From positions 1,422,746-1,486,745 of the forward strand of contig KV748194.1 in the NCBI GenBank assembly GCA_001692895.1: 64,000 nt of DNA, read 5' to 3'. Source of the DNA: Cenococcum geophilum 1.58 (lineage: Eukaryota; Ascomycota; Dothideomycetes; Gloniales; Gloniaceae). Below are positions 9,551 to 22,019 of the stretch, one piece after another (the stretch's first letter is position 1; every line of letters starts with the position of its first letter). The translations under genes and the position numbers were made by a program. The notes below the pieces were generated by a model. That model was given only the letters and a program-made list of their open reading frames with translations. It was not told where the DNA came from and made no database searches.

Positions 9551-12500
9551 CTATCTCCCTTCTCTCTATCTTCGTCCTTAAAGATTCTAAACATCTCCAA
9601 GTTATTTATTAGAGGTATAATGTCCGTCTAATTAATTTGGTTAATATTATTACTTATTATACCTAAAGCATCTTCTTCTTCTTTAACTCTTTGTTATACG
9701 CGTATAGTTTCGTCTATACTATTACTTAGTGAAATAATACCGTCTCCATATTCTCGTTGTGCGAAAGAGAGGTTAGTCTGTGTTATGTTGGCGAGTCCTT
9801 TATCTTAGTAACCGTTCTTTTATTTAGAGTGCACTAAAGCAAACGTTTAATTGCTCTATAACGTTTGTTTTATTTCTAACGCTAAGTATATACGTCCTAT
9901 TACTTTTAATAGTTATTAAGTTCCCTAAGTAATTTATTATAGGGTCTTATGTTTAATCTACTGCTATAAAGCTTAATAATAAGCTGTCTATTGCTCTAGC
10001 GAAACTTTATCGTTTTTATAACGCTAAGAAGGAGGCTGCTAATGCTTAATAACGTGCCCTTAATTCCCGTCTTACTGCATCCGCTTAATTAATCCGTCTT
10101 AAGAAGGTCTATAAGAAGGTTTATTTTAAGGAGTGGAAACTTATAAAGTAAGGTCTATAGGAACTTAGTAATAAAAGAATGGATTCTCTTCTAATAGAAA
10201 AGGGAACAACTCTAAGTAGTTCGGCAATCGTTCCTCTTAGGTCCCCCTTAGGTAACTCGTTCTTTGGCGATTTTTCTTTATTAACGCTTCCTAACCTATT
10301 CTCTTCCGATACTCCTATACCTTTCCTATAGCGTTCTTTAGGTTCTCTAGTAGCTCCTAGGTAGTCTTATTATAGCCTATCTACTTTACTTCGTACTATA
10401 TTTTATTGTTAACATCCTTATAGCTAACGATCTTTAAAACTTGCTATTTGTCTTCTTCCTATCCTCTATACATGTCTGCTTTGTAAACTAGTAGCTTAAC
10501 ATTACCGTATGCTAGCTCTAGCATTGCAATATACTATATAGGGTAGATCTTTATTTTAGCTGGTAGGTTCAATTTAAACGTAACTAATAAAATTTTCTAT
10601 ATAATTTTGAAAGGTCCTAGTCTAACGTAGTCTAACTTCTTACTTAGTTGTTAACTCTTAAAATTTTTGTGTAGTAGCTATACTTTATCTCCCTCCTTAA
10701 GATCTGGTCCCTTAGATCTCTTAGCATTATAGTACCTTTTTATCCTTTACTGTACTACCTTAGCTATTTCTATAAGGTTTATATAAAGATTTATTAAATT
10801 CTCTATTCTTTAATTGGCTGTGCTACTTATTTTTTTAACTTAATATAGCAATAATAAAGTCCTTAGTTTATATCCGTAATTTGCCTTAAATAGTAATATA
10901 CCCATTTCTTCTTGTAGTGTTATATTATATATAAACTATATAACTGGTAATAGTAATACCCAATTATTCTATGCGTAATTAATATAGTGCCTTAAATACT
11001 GCTCTAGTATCTAGTTTAATCTTTCTATTTAACCGTCTGTCTGTAGATAATATATAGTAAAAGTTGCTGCTTAAACTCCTTACTCTGCTAAAAACACTTC
11101 CTAAAATACTGCTACGAATCTTAGATCCCTATCCGATATAATCTTACTTAGTGCTCTATATTTTATAAACACTTCCTTAATATAGATTCTAGCGACATCT
11201 TCCACTAAGATTTCTTCTATATATACTATAAAGTATCCCTACTTTGTAAGCTTATTTACTATTACTAAGATTATATTATAATCTTGTCCGGTAATAGGGT
11301 CTCTTAATTTTGGCAACTTAATAATAAAGTCCTATAATATAACCTCCTATAGTCTCTCTGGTATTTTAATAGGTTGTAGCCCTCTATATAGCTTATGCCT
11401 CGTTGGTTTATTTCTTTAGTAATTTAGATACTCCTTAGTGACCTTCCTAGCTATCTTCTAAATTCCGTCAATAATGTACTCCTTCTAAAGTCTTAACACT
11501 AAGCCTATAGCTCCGTTATGTCCTTAAGTTAGTCCTTTATAAAAATCTTCTATAAATTATTCTGCTATGCTTCTTAGGATATACTTTGCTTCTTAGTTTT
11601 TGTATATATCTAACTATAAATCTTCTAGTTGTGCTTTTAGAATTCTTTATGCTTAAAAGCTTTTTAGTATCTTATAGACTTTCTCTAACTTATCCTCTTA
11701 AGTTACTGTAATCTTTAGATAATTGTACCTAATTAATCCGTCTATATCTTTTCGCAGTAAAGCCCCTAATGGCTTTTTGTTATTCTGTAGTTTAGTTTTT
11801 CTACTTAGAGCATCTGCTCGTATATTCTCCATACCCTTAGTATACTAAATCTCGAAATAGTATTCTATAAGCATCTCTACCCATCTAACCTGTCTTTAGT
11901 TAAGTTCCTTTATTGTTAGAAATCTTGTTAGGTTCTTATAGTCTATTCTAATTATAAATAGTTTCTTTATGCCTTATAAGAATGCTCTCTATTTTTTTAG
12001 TGCTGTAACTATACCTAATAACTCCTTATTATAGATGTTATAGTTTAGTTCCGGTGGTGTCATCTTTTAACTATAGTATACTACTAGGTGCCATCCATCT
12101 AAATGCTTTTGTATAAAGTAAGCCCCTAGTATAAAGTCTAATGCATCTATTTCTATAACCGTTTTTAATTCTAGTTAATAGATTTTAAGAACTAGCTCTT
12201 AGGTAAACAACCTTTTAACTTCTTAGAACAGTTTTTATTATTCCTTTCCCTATGCCTATAGTTCTTCTTTCTTTATTAACCGCGTAAATGGCTTAATATT
12301 TTTTAACCATTACGCTATAAACCTTCTACAGTAATTATAAAACCCTAGGAGTAATCTTAACTGCGTAACGTTCTCTAGTTTTTACCAATTTACTATAGCC
12401 TCGATCTTCTTTAGATCTATACTAAGTTAGCCTAGTTTAATAATAAATCTAATAAAATCGGTCTTCCTAGTAAAGAACTCGCATTTCTTAATTGCTACTG

Positions 12501-15500
12501 GCATCTATTCTTCTTATAATCTCTCTAAAACCCATTTAACGTGTTTTCCGTGTTCTTCCTTACTTATTAAGTAGATAATAATATCGTTAAGGTATATTAT
12601 AACAAATTCATCTAGGTATTCTTTTAACACATTATTAATACGCTTCTAGAACGTTGCTAGTGCGTTTATAAGCCCGAATTATATAACTAATGGTTTATAT
12701 AGTCCTTCCTTTAACCTAAAAGCTGCCTTTTATTTGTCGCCTTCCTTAATTCTAATCTAATAGTACGCCTATCTTAGATCTATCTTTGTAAAGATTTACG
12801 TATTGCCGATCCTATCTTAGATTTCGCTAATTAAGGGTAAAGGATACCTATCCTTTCTAGTGATGCTGTTTAACTATCTGTAGTCGATATATAGCCTTAG
12901 CTTACCATTTTTCTTTAGTACGAATAGTACTAGATAACCCGCTAATAACTGCGATGGTCTAATATATCCCTTTTATAAGTTTTCTTAGACAAACTCTTTA
13001 AGTGCTTTACCTTTCTCTTTGGTAAGCTTATAGATTAGAAAGAATCTTAGACTTATTCCTAGTTCTAATTCTATCTTATAGTCCTATGCTATATACTCTA
13101 ATAGCTTTTTACTTTCTGGTAACTATAGTTTTTTGCTGTACTTATGGTATCTCTTTAGTATATAGCTTAGTCCTTTTTCTATTTCTTTATAGGTCGCCCC
13201 TACTTAGTACTATACTAACTTAGCTTATTATCGCTTCTTACGGCGTTAAGTATCTTTAATATTAACCTAACCTATAATCCAATTAATCTTTAGATTGTAT
13301 TTCTGTAACTAAGGCATTCCTAACACTGCCTTATTATTCCCTAATAGTAATATATTAAAAGACATCTTAACTAGTCTTCCTTTAATAGTTAGCTAAATAG
13401 GTCCTATTTTAAGATTAATAATGCCTCCTTTATAGGCTATTAGATCTCCTAAAATCGTTACTAATAGGTAAGAATATTCCTTCTATCTGTGTAGTAACCC
13501 TATTCTTTTAACTGCTATTAACAAGATGTGGTTCCTTGTTGCTCTACTATCTATTAATACCTTAAACTACTAATCTTGCCACTTAGCTTGTAAATTTAGG
13601 TATTATCTTTAAATTCCTTTAAGGGTCTAAGGCTTTACTACTGGTTCCCTCTAGTCCCGTAGGCCTTTACTTTTCCTAACTATTAGCTGCTTAATCCTGT
13701 TTGTACTTAGTCTAACTTATCCCAATACTTAGTTTGCTTTTTATCTTCGATATACCACGGATAGGTATTCTCTAGATATTCTTACTATTATCGTCTATTT
13801 AGGCATTTTTCCGTAAGGAATCTTCCTGGTTAAAGTGTTAAGTCCCCTTATTCTTAAACTTCTACTAGGTGCCAACTATGCATATACTTAACATTTCGAT
13901 ATTTTGCCTCATCCGTTATCTAATATATTCTCATTAGATACTTCTGGTTTTTGTCCTTTAGTGCTCTATATATATTACACACATTATCCACACATACTAT
14001 CTACGATAGTGTGTAATATGCTTAGTGTTTTAGGTTAACTCTTAGCTCGTCTTTATCCTTAAGTTTAAACCTTTCTCGTGTTAATCTGAGCGTTGCAACT
14101 TCGTTCGTAGGTACTAAGATTTATTTCTTATTTCTCTAGTCCTCTAATTGCTCCTTTAGATCCTTTAACGTTATAATTAAGGCTCCCTTAATATAAGTTA
14201 TAGCCTTCTCTATAATCGGGTGGTTTTAAATAACTTTTTCGTCTAACCACATATAGAAATCTTCCCACTCGTTATTGTGCCTTTGCCTATACTACTTTTA
14301 ATACAGCTGCTTAAGTGTATACGGTCTATCCATAAGGAAGTATCTTCTTATTACTGCGTTATAACAACCTTTAGTATATCATTTCTTAAACCTAGTTAGA
14401 ATCCCTAGATCCTCTTCTTATTCTAGTTTAGTAAGCCACTTAGCTCTTAGTATGCCTACTTTTGGCCTATTAGTAATTCTTCGTACTAGCGCTCTATCCC
14501 TTATACATCCCAATATACTAGATCTCTTATCTAGTTTCTGTTCTTACTATAAGGTAATTCTCGCTCTAAATTCCTCTATAGTTTCTTTTCTTTTACGTCT
14601 TACGAGTAGATCCTTAAAGTCTTTATACTTCTTAATCACGGTATTAAACTTTTGATCTTTAGACTAAACACTGCGTTCTCCTAGTAAGTCCTCTAGGTCT
14701 ATATATCGGTCTCCTAGTCTAACTGCTGTTTATATTACAGATTCTCTAATCTATAAAGAAGCTCCTTACCTTTTACCTATGGGTGTCCTTATTCGTACTC
14801 CAAAATCTTAGTCCCTTAGATTCTTTAATCCTAAGCTTACTTCTAACTTAAGCTTAGCTCCCGCCTTAGTCTAACTAGGCGTTTATAGTGTTCTTATCTT
14901 ATCTTAAGAGTCTTAAATCTCACTTATCTCGTCTTAAGAGTCTTATACTTATGGGAAACTTTGTCCTAAGCTCATTTATATATTCTTAAACTAAGCTACT
15001 ACCCTACTCTATCAGTTTTCGTCCATTATGGGTCCTTAGGTGCGCCTTATCTCGTTTTAAGAATCTTAGTCGTCTTTTATCTTGTCTTAAGAATCTTAAG
15101 CCTTTGGCCTTTTGCCTTTATTAAGTAGTAAGCTAGCACTAGCAGTCGTCTGCTTGCTTAATCGTCTTTAGATATTACTCCTTCCGTCTTATAAAGTAAT
15201 AGATGCCGTATCTAATGGTGTTATAATGCCCGTTACTAAACCTTACTCTATAGCGGTCTTAGTTTCTACTTCTATTGCGTTATTAAGGTTTAGATACCCC
15301 CAGTTAGTTCCTTTACTGTCCTTATCGCTGTTAATTAATAAGTACTCCGACTTCATTGTTATTATTACTAATTATTATCTGTACGTTACTATAATATCTT
15401 AATCTAGCTTATAGAGTTAATCTTATTCTTTATCTAATTCTTAAGTCCCTTTAAATTCTCTTAACTCTGGTTCTTATAGCTAATAGCTTGCGCCGTACTT

Positions 15501-16750
15501 AGCGTCTTTATAAATTCGGCATATATTATTATAACAAAACGCAAAACTTCTAATTAAACACTCTTTTGTTCCCCGTAGTACACTATTATCCCTCTATACA
15601 TGTATATCTCCTACTATTAGTCTAGTTCCCTTTATTACATAGTAACTCTAACTATCTTTATAATCCCTTATAAAATGACCTTATTTCCCGCAATTTATAT
15701 AAGCTCTATCTTTAAACTACTAACTCTATTATGGAGTCCGCCTAAACATCTTCTGCTAATAAGATCCCTAGTTTAGCCTATGCTCCTTAGTCCTATAATT
15801 ACTAGATCCTTAACCTCTAGGTTTTTATAGTTTCTTACTTTATCTCTTATAGGCTTCTTTAGTACTACTTAGGTCCATTAGCTCTACGCCATACTATAGT
15901 TTCTAACTTAGCTTTTATTGTTGCGTGCTCTGCGCCTTATATAACTATAAAACTCTATCCTAACCTCTCTTAGTCTATTCCCTTTAAAAGATCCTATTAT
16001 TAATCTTAATCGCTTAATCTATTAATTCCCTTAGGGTGTCCGCATCTTCTATTAGAATAATTACGTTCTAAACTTTAGCCTTAAGTCCCTATTTATATTA
16101 TGCTATAAGCGCCCTATTATTCTACTTAACTTATATCGCTAACGTTTAGAACTATATTATATATTTAATGGCTAAGGTTTATTGCGTAATATCTTAGAGT
16201 TTCCTTTCCGCTGTAGTCGTTGCCTCTAGATCTCTAAACATTTATATAAGTTACTCTATAAATCTATTCTAGCTTAAGAATATAAACCGTACTTCCTAGT
16301 TCGTTATTATTATTCTATTTACTTATATCTCTATAAGGTAAAGCTTAAACTATTTAAGTGCTCTTCCTAACAAGAATAATCCTGCATACGCTATTTAATC
16401 TATAGGTGTTGCCAGCTTTGCTCCCTCTTACGCAACCTTAAAGTGCATTTGCGTAAGGAATCCTTTAAGCTTTAATCTCTCTCCTAAGAATCTTTTAATT
16501 AATGGTAACTTAACCTTTACTGCTCCTATCCCGTTAATCCGTTGTTTAAGTGCCGTATTATTTTCCGTTAGTTAATTAACTATCTCTTATAGTTGTCCAA
16601 CCGTTATAGGTTGCTATAAGTTAGTATCTGCTATATTAGTATTACCTCCTAACCTTAAAGTAGTTGCCGCCGTTAATGGCATTGTGGTGGCTGCTTTTGG
16701 TGGCATGTTATTCGACTTCTATATTTATTACCGTAACTAGGTAGTAATTG

Positions 16751-17172
16751 TGTAACGGAACCTTATAGCAAGTACTACGGTGGGTTTGTTATTGGGCTAG
16801 GTGTATAGGTAAAGCAAATTAAGTTAACAATATAATAATAACTGGTGGAGTAGTTGCCTAATAGATTAACTCTAATTATATTCTAAGAATCACTACGAGG
16901 AAGGAACTATCTAGGTAGGGACTGAGGGTCCTTAAATACACAACCGTACTCCTAAGAAAGTCGTTACTCTATCTGCTCTGTCTGCTCTATCTGCTCTATT
17001 ATAGATCTCGCAGATTATATAGATTATATAGATTATATCACGTGACCTTGCTTACCATTCCTCGTTATATAGTTCTACGGGTTCCATCCTAGACCGTACC
17101 TATATTAACCAACTAGCTTCTTCTAACTCCTCTCCGAGTAGTTATAATATTGTACTTAAAGCGTCCGTAACA
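16751..17172 (-). repeat. Gypsy-A LTR, right (5')
   Basis: 422 bp, TGTAACGGAACC...GCGTCCGTAACA. Differences from the left LTR are almost all transitions. Confidence 0.93.
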
Positions 17173-18081
17173 ACCGTAGTCCTATAGTAGCTAGGTATGG
17201 AATCCCTACACTTATAGGTACCCTCTCTTATATTCTCTTCTTTTTTTCTTTTCTCTTTATTAAACGGCCGCCTATGCTATAGGGAAGCACGTGCCGAGTA
17301 GTAACCTCTTTCCGACTATACGAACTCGTTAACTAACTGAGTAACGCGTATATCTGTTAACTAAACGCGTATGCTTACCTACCTACCTACTAATCGATCG
17401 ACCGATTAACTAACCGTACGTCTCTCTATCGGACGCTTGCACCGTACTACTACCTAAATAGTCCTTTTTAATAGATACTAAGCTACGTATACTTACAAGC
17501 TGCGAGGAACGAAATTACCAGGACTATTAACGCTGGCACCACTCTGCTACTGCCTACCAACTATACCGCTTTGCCTATAGTCCTATAGACCAACGTCCTA
17601 CCGACTATACAATTGTGCCGTTACGCCTACAATCTACGACTTTTGCTTATATCGTACTGCTATAATAAACGATTGCCCTACCATAGTTAATGAGACCAAT
17701 TGATAGCCTAAGCTCTATATTTAACCTACTATTATAAGACAACTAATAGACAAGCTCTATGCTTAACTATTATTGTTACCGCCGCTAGTACCGTACTACT
17801 ACCCAAATATAGCTGCTCCTACCTGTAGCTAAACCTTAATTTGACTACTACTACTCCTGCCTATAGTACTACAATTGACTTCTACTGCTACGCCCGCAGC
17901 ACTACAATTGACCCTTACTGCTCTGCCTGTAGCATTCTAACTAATACTTACTGCTCTGCCTATAGTATTTTATTGACTACTACTGCCCTACCTATAGTAA
18001 ATAACTATAACTATATAAGAGGTAGAAGATAAGCACCTAAGAATAAAGCTTAAGGGTAAGCTTTTTTAAAGGGGGGGGTAA

Positions 18082-18286
18082 TGTTACGGTACTGACGCGC
18101 GTAATCTAAATAGGGCCTAGTTAGGGGGGTTTGCTTATATCTTAGCTCTATATATATAGACGTGTCCTTTTTATAACCTTCTTCTTCTCCTTATCTTAAT
18201 ATCCGGGTTTATAGATATTCTAATTATATAGGCTTATATATGTTCTAAATGGCGCTCGTGCCTTAATTAACTAAGTCGCTATAACA
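18082..18286 (+). repeat. Array LTR 3
   Basis: 205 bp, starting TGTTACGGTACTGACGCGCG and ending CGCTATAACA. A polypurine run lies immediately upstream. Confidence 0.93.
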
Positions 18287-19448
18287 TTATATTAAAATCC
18301 CTTAACCGATCGCAGGCTGTTATATCCTAGGTTAAAGAAGCCCTATAGCCTAGGGTAGTTAATGGGTAATAGAGCCTTATATACTAGCAGGCAAAGGAAG
18401 AAAGGAGAGCCTAACTCCTATAATAAAGAAGGTAGGAGATGTATACTCTAAGATAAAGCAGGAATTATTGTTATTAAAGTCCTATAGTGGCTAGGTATAG
18501 AATCCCTACACTATATAGGCACCCCTTATACTTATTATTATCGTGGTCCTATAGTAGCTAGGTATAGAATCCCTATACTTATAGGTACCCTCCCTTATAT
18601 TCTCTTCTTTTTTTCTTTTCTCTTTACTAAACGGCCGCCTATACTATAGGGAAGCACGTACTGAGCAGTAACCTCTTTCTAACTGTATAAACTCGTTAAC
18701 TAACTAAGCAACGCGTATATCTGTTAACTAAACGCGTGTGCCTACCTACCTACCTACTAATCAATTGACCGATTAACTGACTGTACGTCTCTCTATTAGA
18801 CGCTTGCACCGTACTACTACCTAAATAGTCCTTTTTAATGGATACTAAGCTACGTATACTTACGAGCTGCGAGAAACAAAATTACTAGGACTATTAACGC
18901 TGGCACCACTCTGCTACTGCCTACCGACTATGACGCTTTACCTATAGTCCTATAGACCAACGTCCCACCGACCGTACGATTATGCCGTTACGCCTACAAT
19001 CCACGACTTCCGCTTGCATTGTACTGCTATAATAAACGACTGCCCTGCTACAGTTGACGAGACCAATCGATAGCCCGAGCTCTACGTTTGACCTACTATT
19101 ATAAGACAACCGATAGACGAGCTTTGTACTTAACCACTATCGTTACCGCCGCTAGTACTGTACTACTGCCTAAACATAGCTGCTCCTACCTGCAGCTAAA
19201 CCTTAATTTAACTACTACTGCTCCTGCCTGCAGTACTATAATTGACTTCTGCTGCTACGCCCGCAGCACTATAATCGACCCTTGCTGCTTTACCTACAGC
19301 ATTCTAACTAATACTCGCTGCTCTGCCTGTAGCATCTCATTAACTACTGCTGCCCCACCTATAGTAAATAACTACAACTGTATAAGAGGTAGAAGACAAG
19401 CACCTAAGAATAAAGCTTAAGGGCAAGCTTTTTTAAAAGGGGGGGTAA
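18287..19448 (+). mobile_element. Array internal region 3, uninterrupted 1162 bp
   Basis: The only array unit with no insertion and the best preserved. It holds an open frame of 110 codons at 19088-19420 that begins MTYYYKTTDRRALYLTT, contains Cys-rich 11-residue repeats (about 19229-19361) and ends shortly before the polypurine run. The same frame is present in the other two units in more decayed form. I recognise no gag, protease or polymerase motif. The repeats may reflect a real peptide or merely repetitive non-coding DNA. Confidence 0.85.
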
Positions 19449-19653
19449 TGTTACGGCACTGACGCGCGTAACCTGGATAGGGCCTAGTTAGGGGGGTTCG
19501 CTTACGTCTTGGCTCTATATATATAGACGTGTCCTTTCCACGACCTTCTTCTTCTCCTTATCTTGATATCTGGGTCTATAGACATTCTAATTATATAGGC
19601 TTGCATACGTTCTAAACGGCGCTCGTACCTTGATTGACTGAGTCGCTGTGATA
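19449..19653 (+). repeat. Array LTR 4 (terminal)
   Basis: 205 bp. It is followed directly by GTCTT (19654-19658), the same 5 bp that precede LTR 1, which marks the right border of the array. Confidence 0.93.
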
Positions 19654-22019
19654 GTCTTGGCATTTTCCTATATTTATAAAGCCTTCGGCTTCCTTCCTTC
19701 TTCCCTCTAATATACATATCACGACCTTACCAGTTACCGGAAATACACTCTTTTCTTTCTTTCTTACTGACTGTTTTACTAACTAATTATAACCGACCGA
19801 CCGACCAACCGACTAACCGACCGACCGACCGACAGACAGACTGACGGCACTGTGACTTTCCCATCTTAGAGAGGTCGTACCCTCCCACAATACTATATAT
19901 ACTACTCTTAATACTAAAAACAGGGACACAGAATATTTATTTTTGGATATCTAGCTATACGTAGTTAAGGAACTAGAGATTCTATAAGAATATATAGACT
20001 TAGAGAATATTTCTAATAAAGAGGCTATATAAACCTTACTTAACCCTATATTAGTTAAGTATAAGATAGACATAGGGGATAAATAACCTCCTTTTAGGCT
20101 ACTGTATAACCTATTAAAAAATAAGCTGGCGGTATTACGTTAATATATAGTGGACAATCTTTAGAGAGGATAGATTTGGCCCTCTATAAGCCTAGTAGGG
20201 GTACTAATTATATTTATACCTAAGAAGGATAAGACCCTTTATCTCTATATTAACTATTAGGCGCTAAACAAAATTACTATAAAGAATTGCTACCTATTAC
20301 CCTTAATAGGAGAGCTAATTAACAAACTGTTGGGCGTGAAGATATTTATAAAATTGGATCTAAAAGATGTATACTATTAAATCCGGATTAAAGCTAGTAA
20401 TAAGTAGAAAACGGCGTTCTAAATATAATACGGCTACTTTAAGTACCTAGTAATGCTATTTAAGCTTACTAACGTACTAGTAATATCTTAGGCCTATATT
20501 AATAAGGCATTATTAGGTCTATTAGACACGATATATATAGTCTACCTTAATAACATTATAGTCTACTCTAATAACTACAAAGTATATACGTACTACGTAT
20601 AAATAGTACTAAAAAGACTACGGGAATATAAGCTCTATATAAACCTAAAAAAGTATATATTTTATACTACTAGCATTAATTTTCTAGGCTTTATTATTAG
20701 CGTTAATAGAGTATTAATAGAGGAAAGTTAGGTAGACGCTAGCCCTACCCTACAATATTTAGAGAAGTATAGGTTTTTTTAGGTACGGCAAACTTCTACT
20801 AAATATTTATTGTTTACTATTTATAAGTAATACTCCTAATTACTAATTTATTAAAAGGATTTAAGAATAGTAAGAAGTTAGGACTCTTTATATTTAGGGA
20901 AGCTGCTAAGCAGGCTATAAACTGGTTAAAGGATTTGTTTATATTAGCGCCTATCCTAATACACTTCTACTAGGAGCTATGTATATACTTTAAAATAAAT
21001 ATATCCGGCTTTACCCTAGGGGTAATTATATCTTAATTAAAAGACGGAGAATAGCATCCTATAGCGTTTTAGTTAAGGAAAATGACCCCTATAGAATAGC
21101 GTTATATAATATACAACTAGGAGCTGCTTATAATAGTTATAGTAATAAAGCACTAGTAACATTATTATATAGGAAGCAATTACCCTATTAAAGTCCTTAT
21201 AGACTATAATAACCTAAAATACTTTATAACTATAAAGGTATTAAGCGGTTAATAAGCTAGATAGGTAGAGGCATTATTACAGTATAACTTTAAAATTATG
21301 TACCGACTAGGAAAGATAAATCCCACTAATAGGTTATTAAGACGTTTAGATTATAAGATAGAAAGGATTTAGGACAGTATAGGGGAAATAATCCCTATAT
21401 TGCAAAATTTACTTAGAAAGAAAGAAGACTCTTTCCCTAAAACTATAGAATTTTGCGGTAGGGTAGAGGTCCTAGTAATACAGCTATAAAGCGCTATAAT
21501 TATAGAGCTATAGGATATAATTATAGACTAGGTTATAGGCTAGGTAAATATTATAAAGTTAGCATACTTTAGAATTAGCGAGAATTCTACGGGATATACT
21601 AGGGGTATTATAGCACCTTTAACTTAACGGTATATTAGCTATAAGTGTCCGGATCTAAGGGGGATAGGCGAGATACCTATCTGCAGTATAGCACACTATA
21701 TAACAGTAGGAGAATTTACTAGCACTAATAGTTTAAAACGTTTTATGCTACGCCTTATATCTATAATAGCGGTAAGTAAAATAGAAGTAAGCGATCTATA
21801 CAAAACCTTTTTAGATCTTCTTTTTTAAGTATAATAAAGGGACGCCTTCGTTTCTAGGGAGAGGTAGAAAGATATAGTGGAGACTAACTTAGCCGGAGTT
21901 ACTAAGAAGCTATAGTAATAAGACTAAATGGGTCTGTTACGCTTTAAGGGTGCTATATATATCCTAAAGGACTAAGCGGTTTAAGATAAAATTCTAAAGA
22001 TCTTCTATAATAACCCTTA
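19654..22019 (+). mobile_element. Gypsy-1 relic, fragment 3 (linker, RT, RNase H)
   Basis: Continuation of Gypsy-1. A linker runs to about 19920 and includes a (GACC)n-type microsatellite at about 19787-19850. Reverse transcriptase follows (about 20050-20700; FVPKKDKTLYLYINYQALN is visible near 20210-20265), then RNase H and the start of integrase. It is interrupted at 22020 by the SINE-like element, whose 12-bp duplication is 22008-22019. Broken, with many interruptions. Confidence 0.8.

Larger units (their letters stand above)
9129..17172 (-). mobile_element. Gypsy-A, Ty3/Gypsy LTR retrotransposon
   Basis: 8044 bp with 422-bp LTRs at both ends (TG..CA ends, starting TGTAACGGAACC) and a 5-bp duplication ACCGT (9124-9128, 17173-17177). 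It reads on the minus strand: gag begins near 16700, a CCHC-type zinc knuckle lies near 15640-15710, protease near 13300-13700, reverse transcriptase near 12300-13050, RNase H below that, and integrase around 10800-11700. The structure is complete but the coding region is broken by very many RIP-type changes. It is inserted in array unit 2, so it is younger than the array. Confidence 0.93.
8871..18081 (+). mobile_element. Array internal region 2, split by Gypsy-A
   Basis: 9211 bp, or 1162 bp without Gypsy-A (9129-17172) and one 5-bp duplication. The two parts, 8871-9128 and 17178-18081, join at ACCGT. It carries the same frame and 11-residue repeats as the other units and ends in a polypurine run. 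Confidence 0.9.
6836..19653 (+). mobile_element. Tandem array of a small non-autonomous LTR element
   Basis: Layout LTR-internal-LTR-internal-LTR-internal-LTR. The four LTRs are each 205 bp and the three internal regions each 1162 bp once nested inserts are removed, giving 4306 bp. A single 5-bp duplication GTCTT flanks the whole array (6831-6835 and 19654-19658). Each internal region ends in a polypurine run (AAAGGGGGGGG type) directly before the next LTR, as in a retrotransposon. No protease, reverse transcriptase or integrase is visible, so it is TRIM/LARD-like and needs another element for movement. It sits in the protease-RT linker of Gypsy-1. The array was later hit by a MITE and by Gypsy-A. 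Confidence 0.92.

Noticed and set aside
6836-19653. CRISPR-like or simple tandem repeat reading of the array
   Set aside because: The unit structure is LTR plus polypurine run plus LTR with an integration duplication, which is retrotransposon architecture.
19502-19717. 71-codon arginine-rich minus frame
   Set aside because: It lies across array LTR 4 and the Gypsy-1 linker; basic low-complexity composition and no conservation as a protein.
19787-19850. Telomere-like repeat
   Set aside because: The unit is GACC/GACA rather than TTAGGG, it is short, and it lies within an element.
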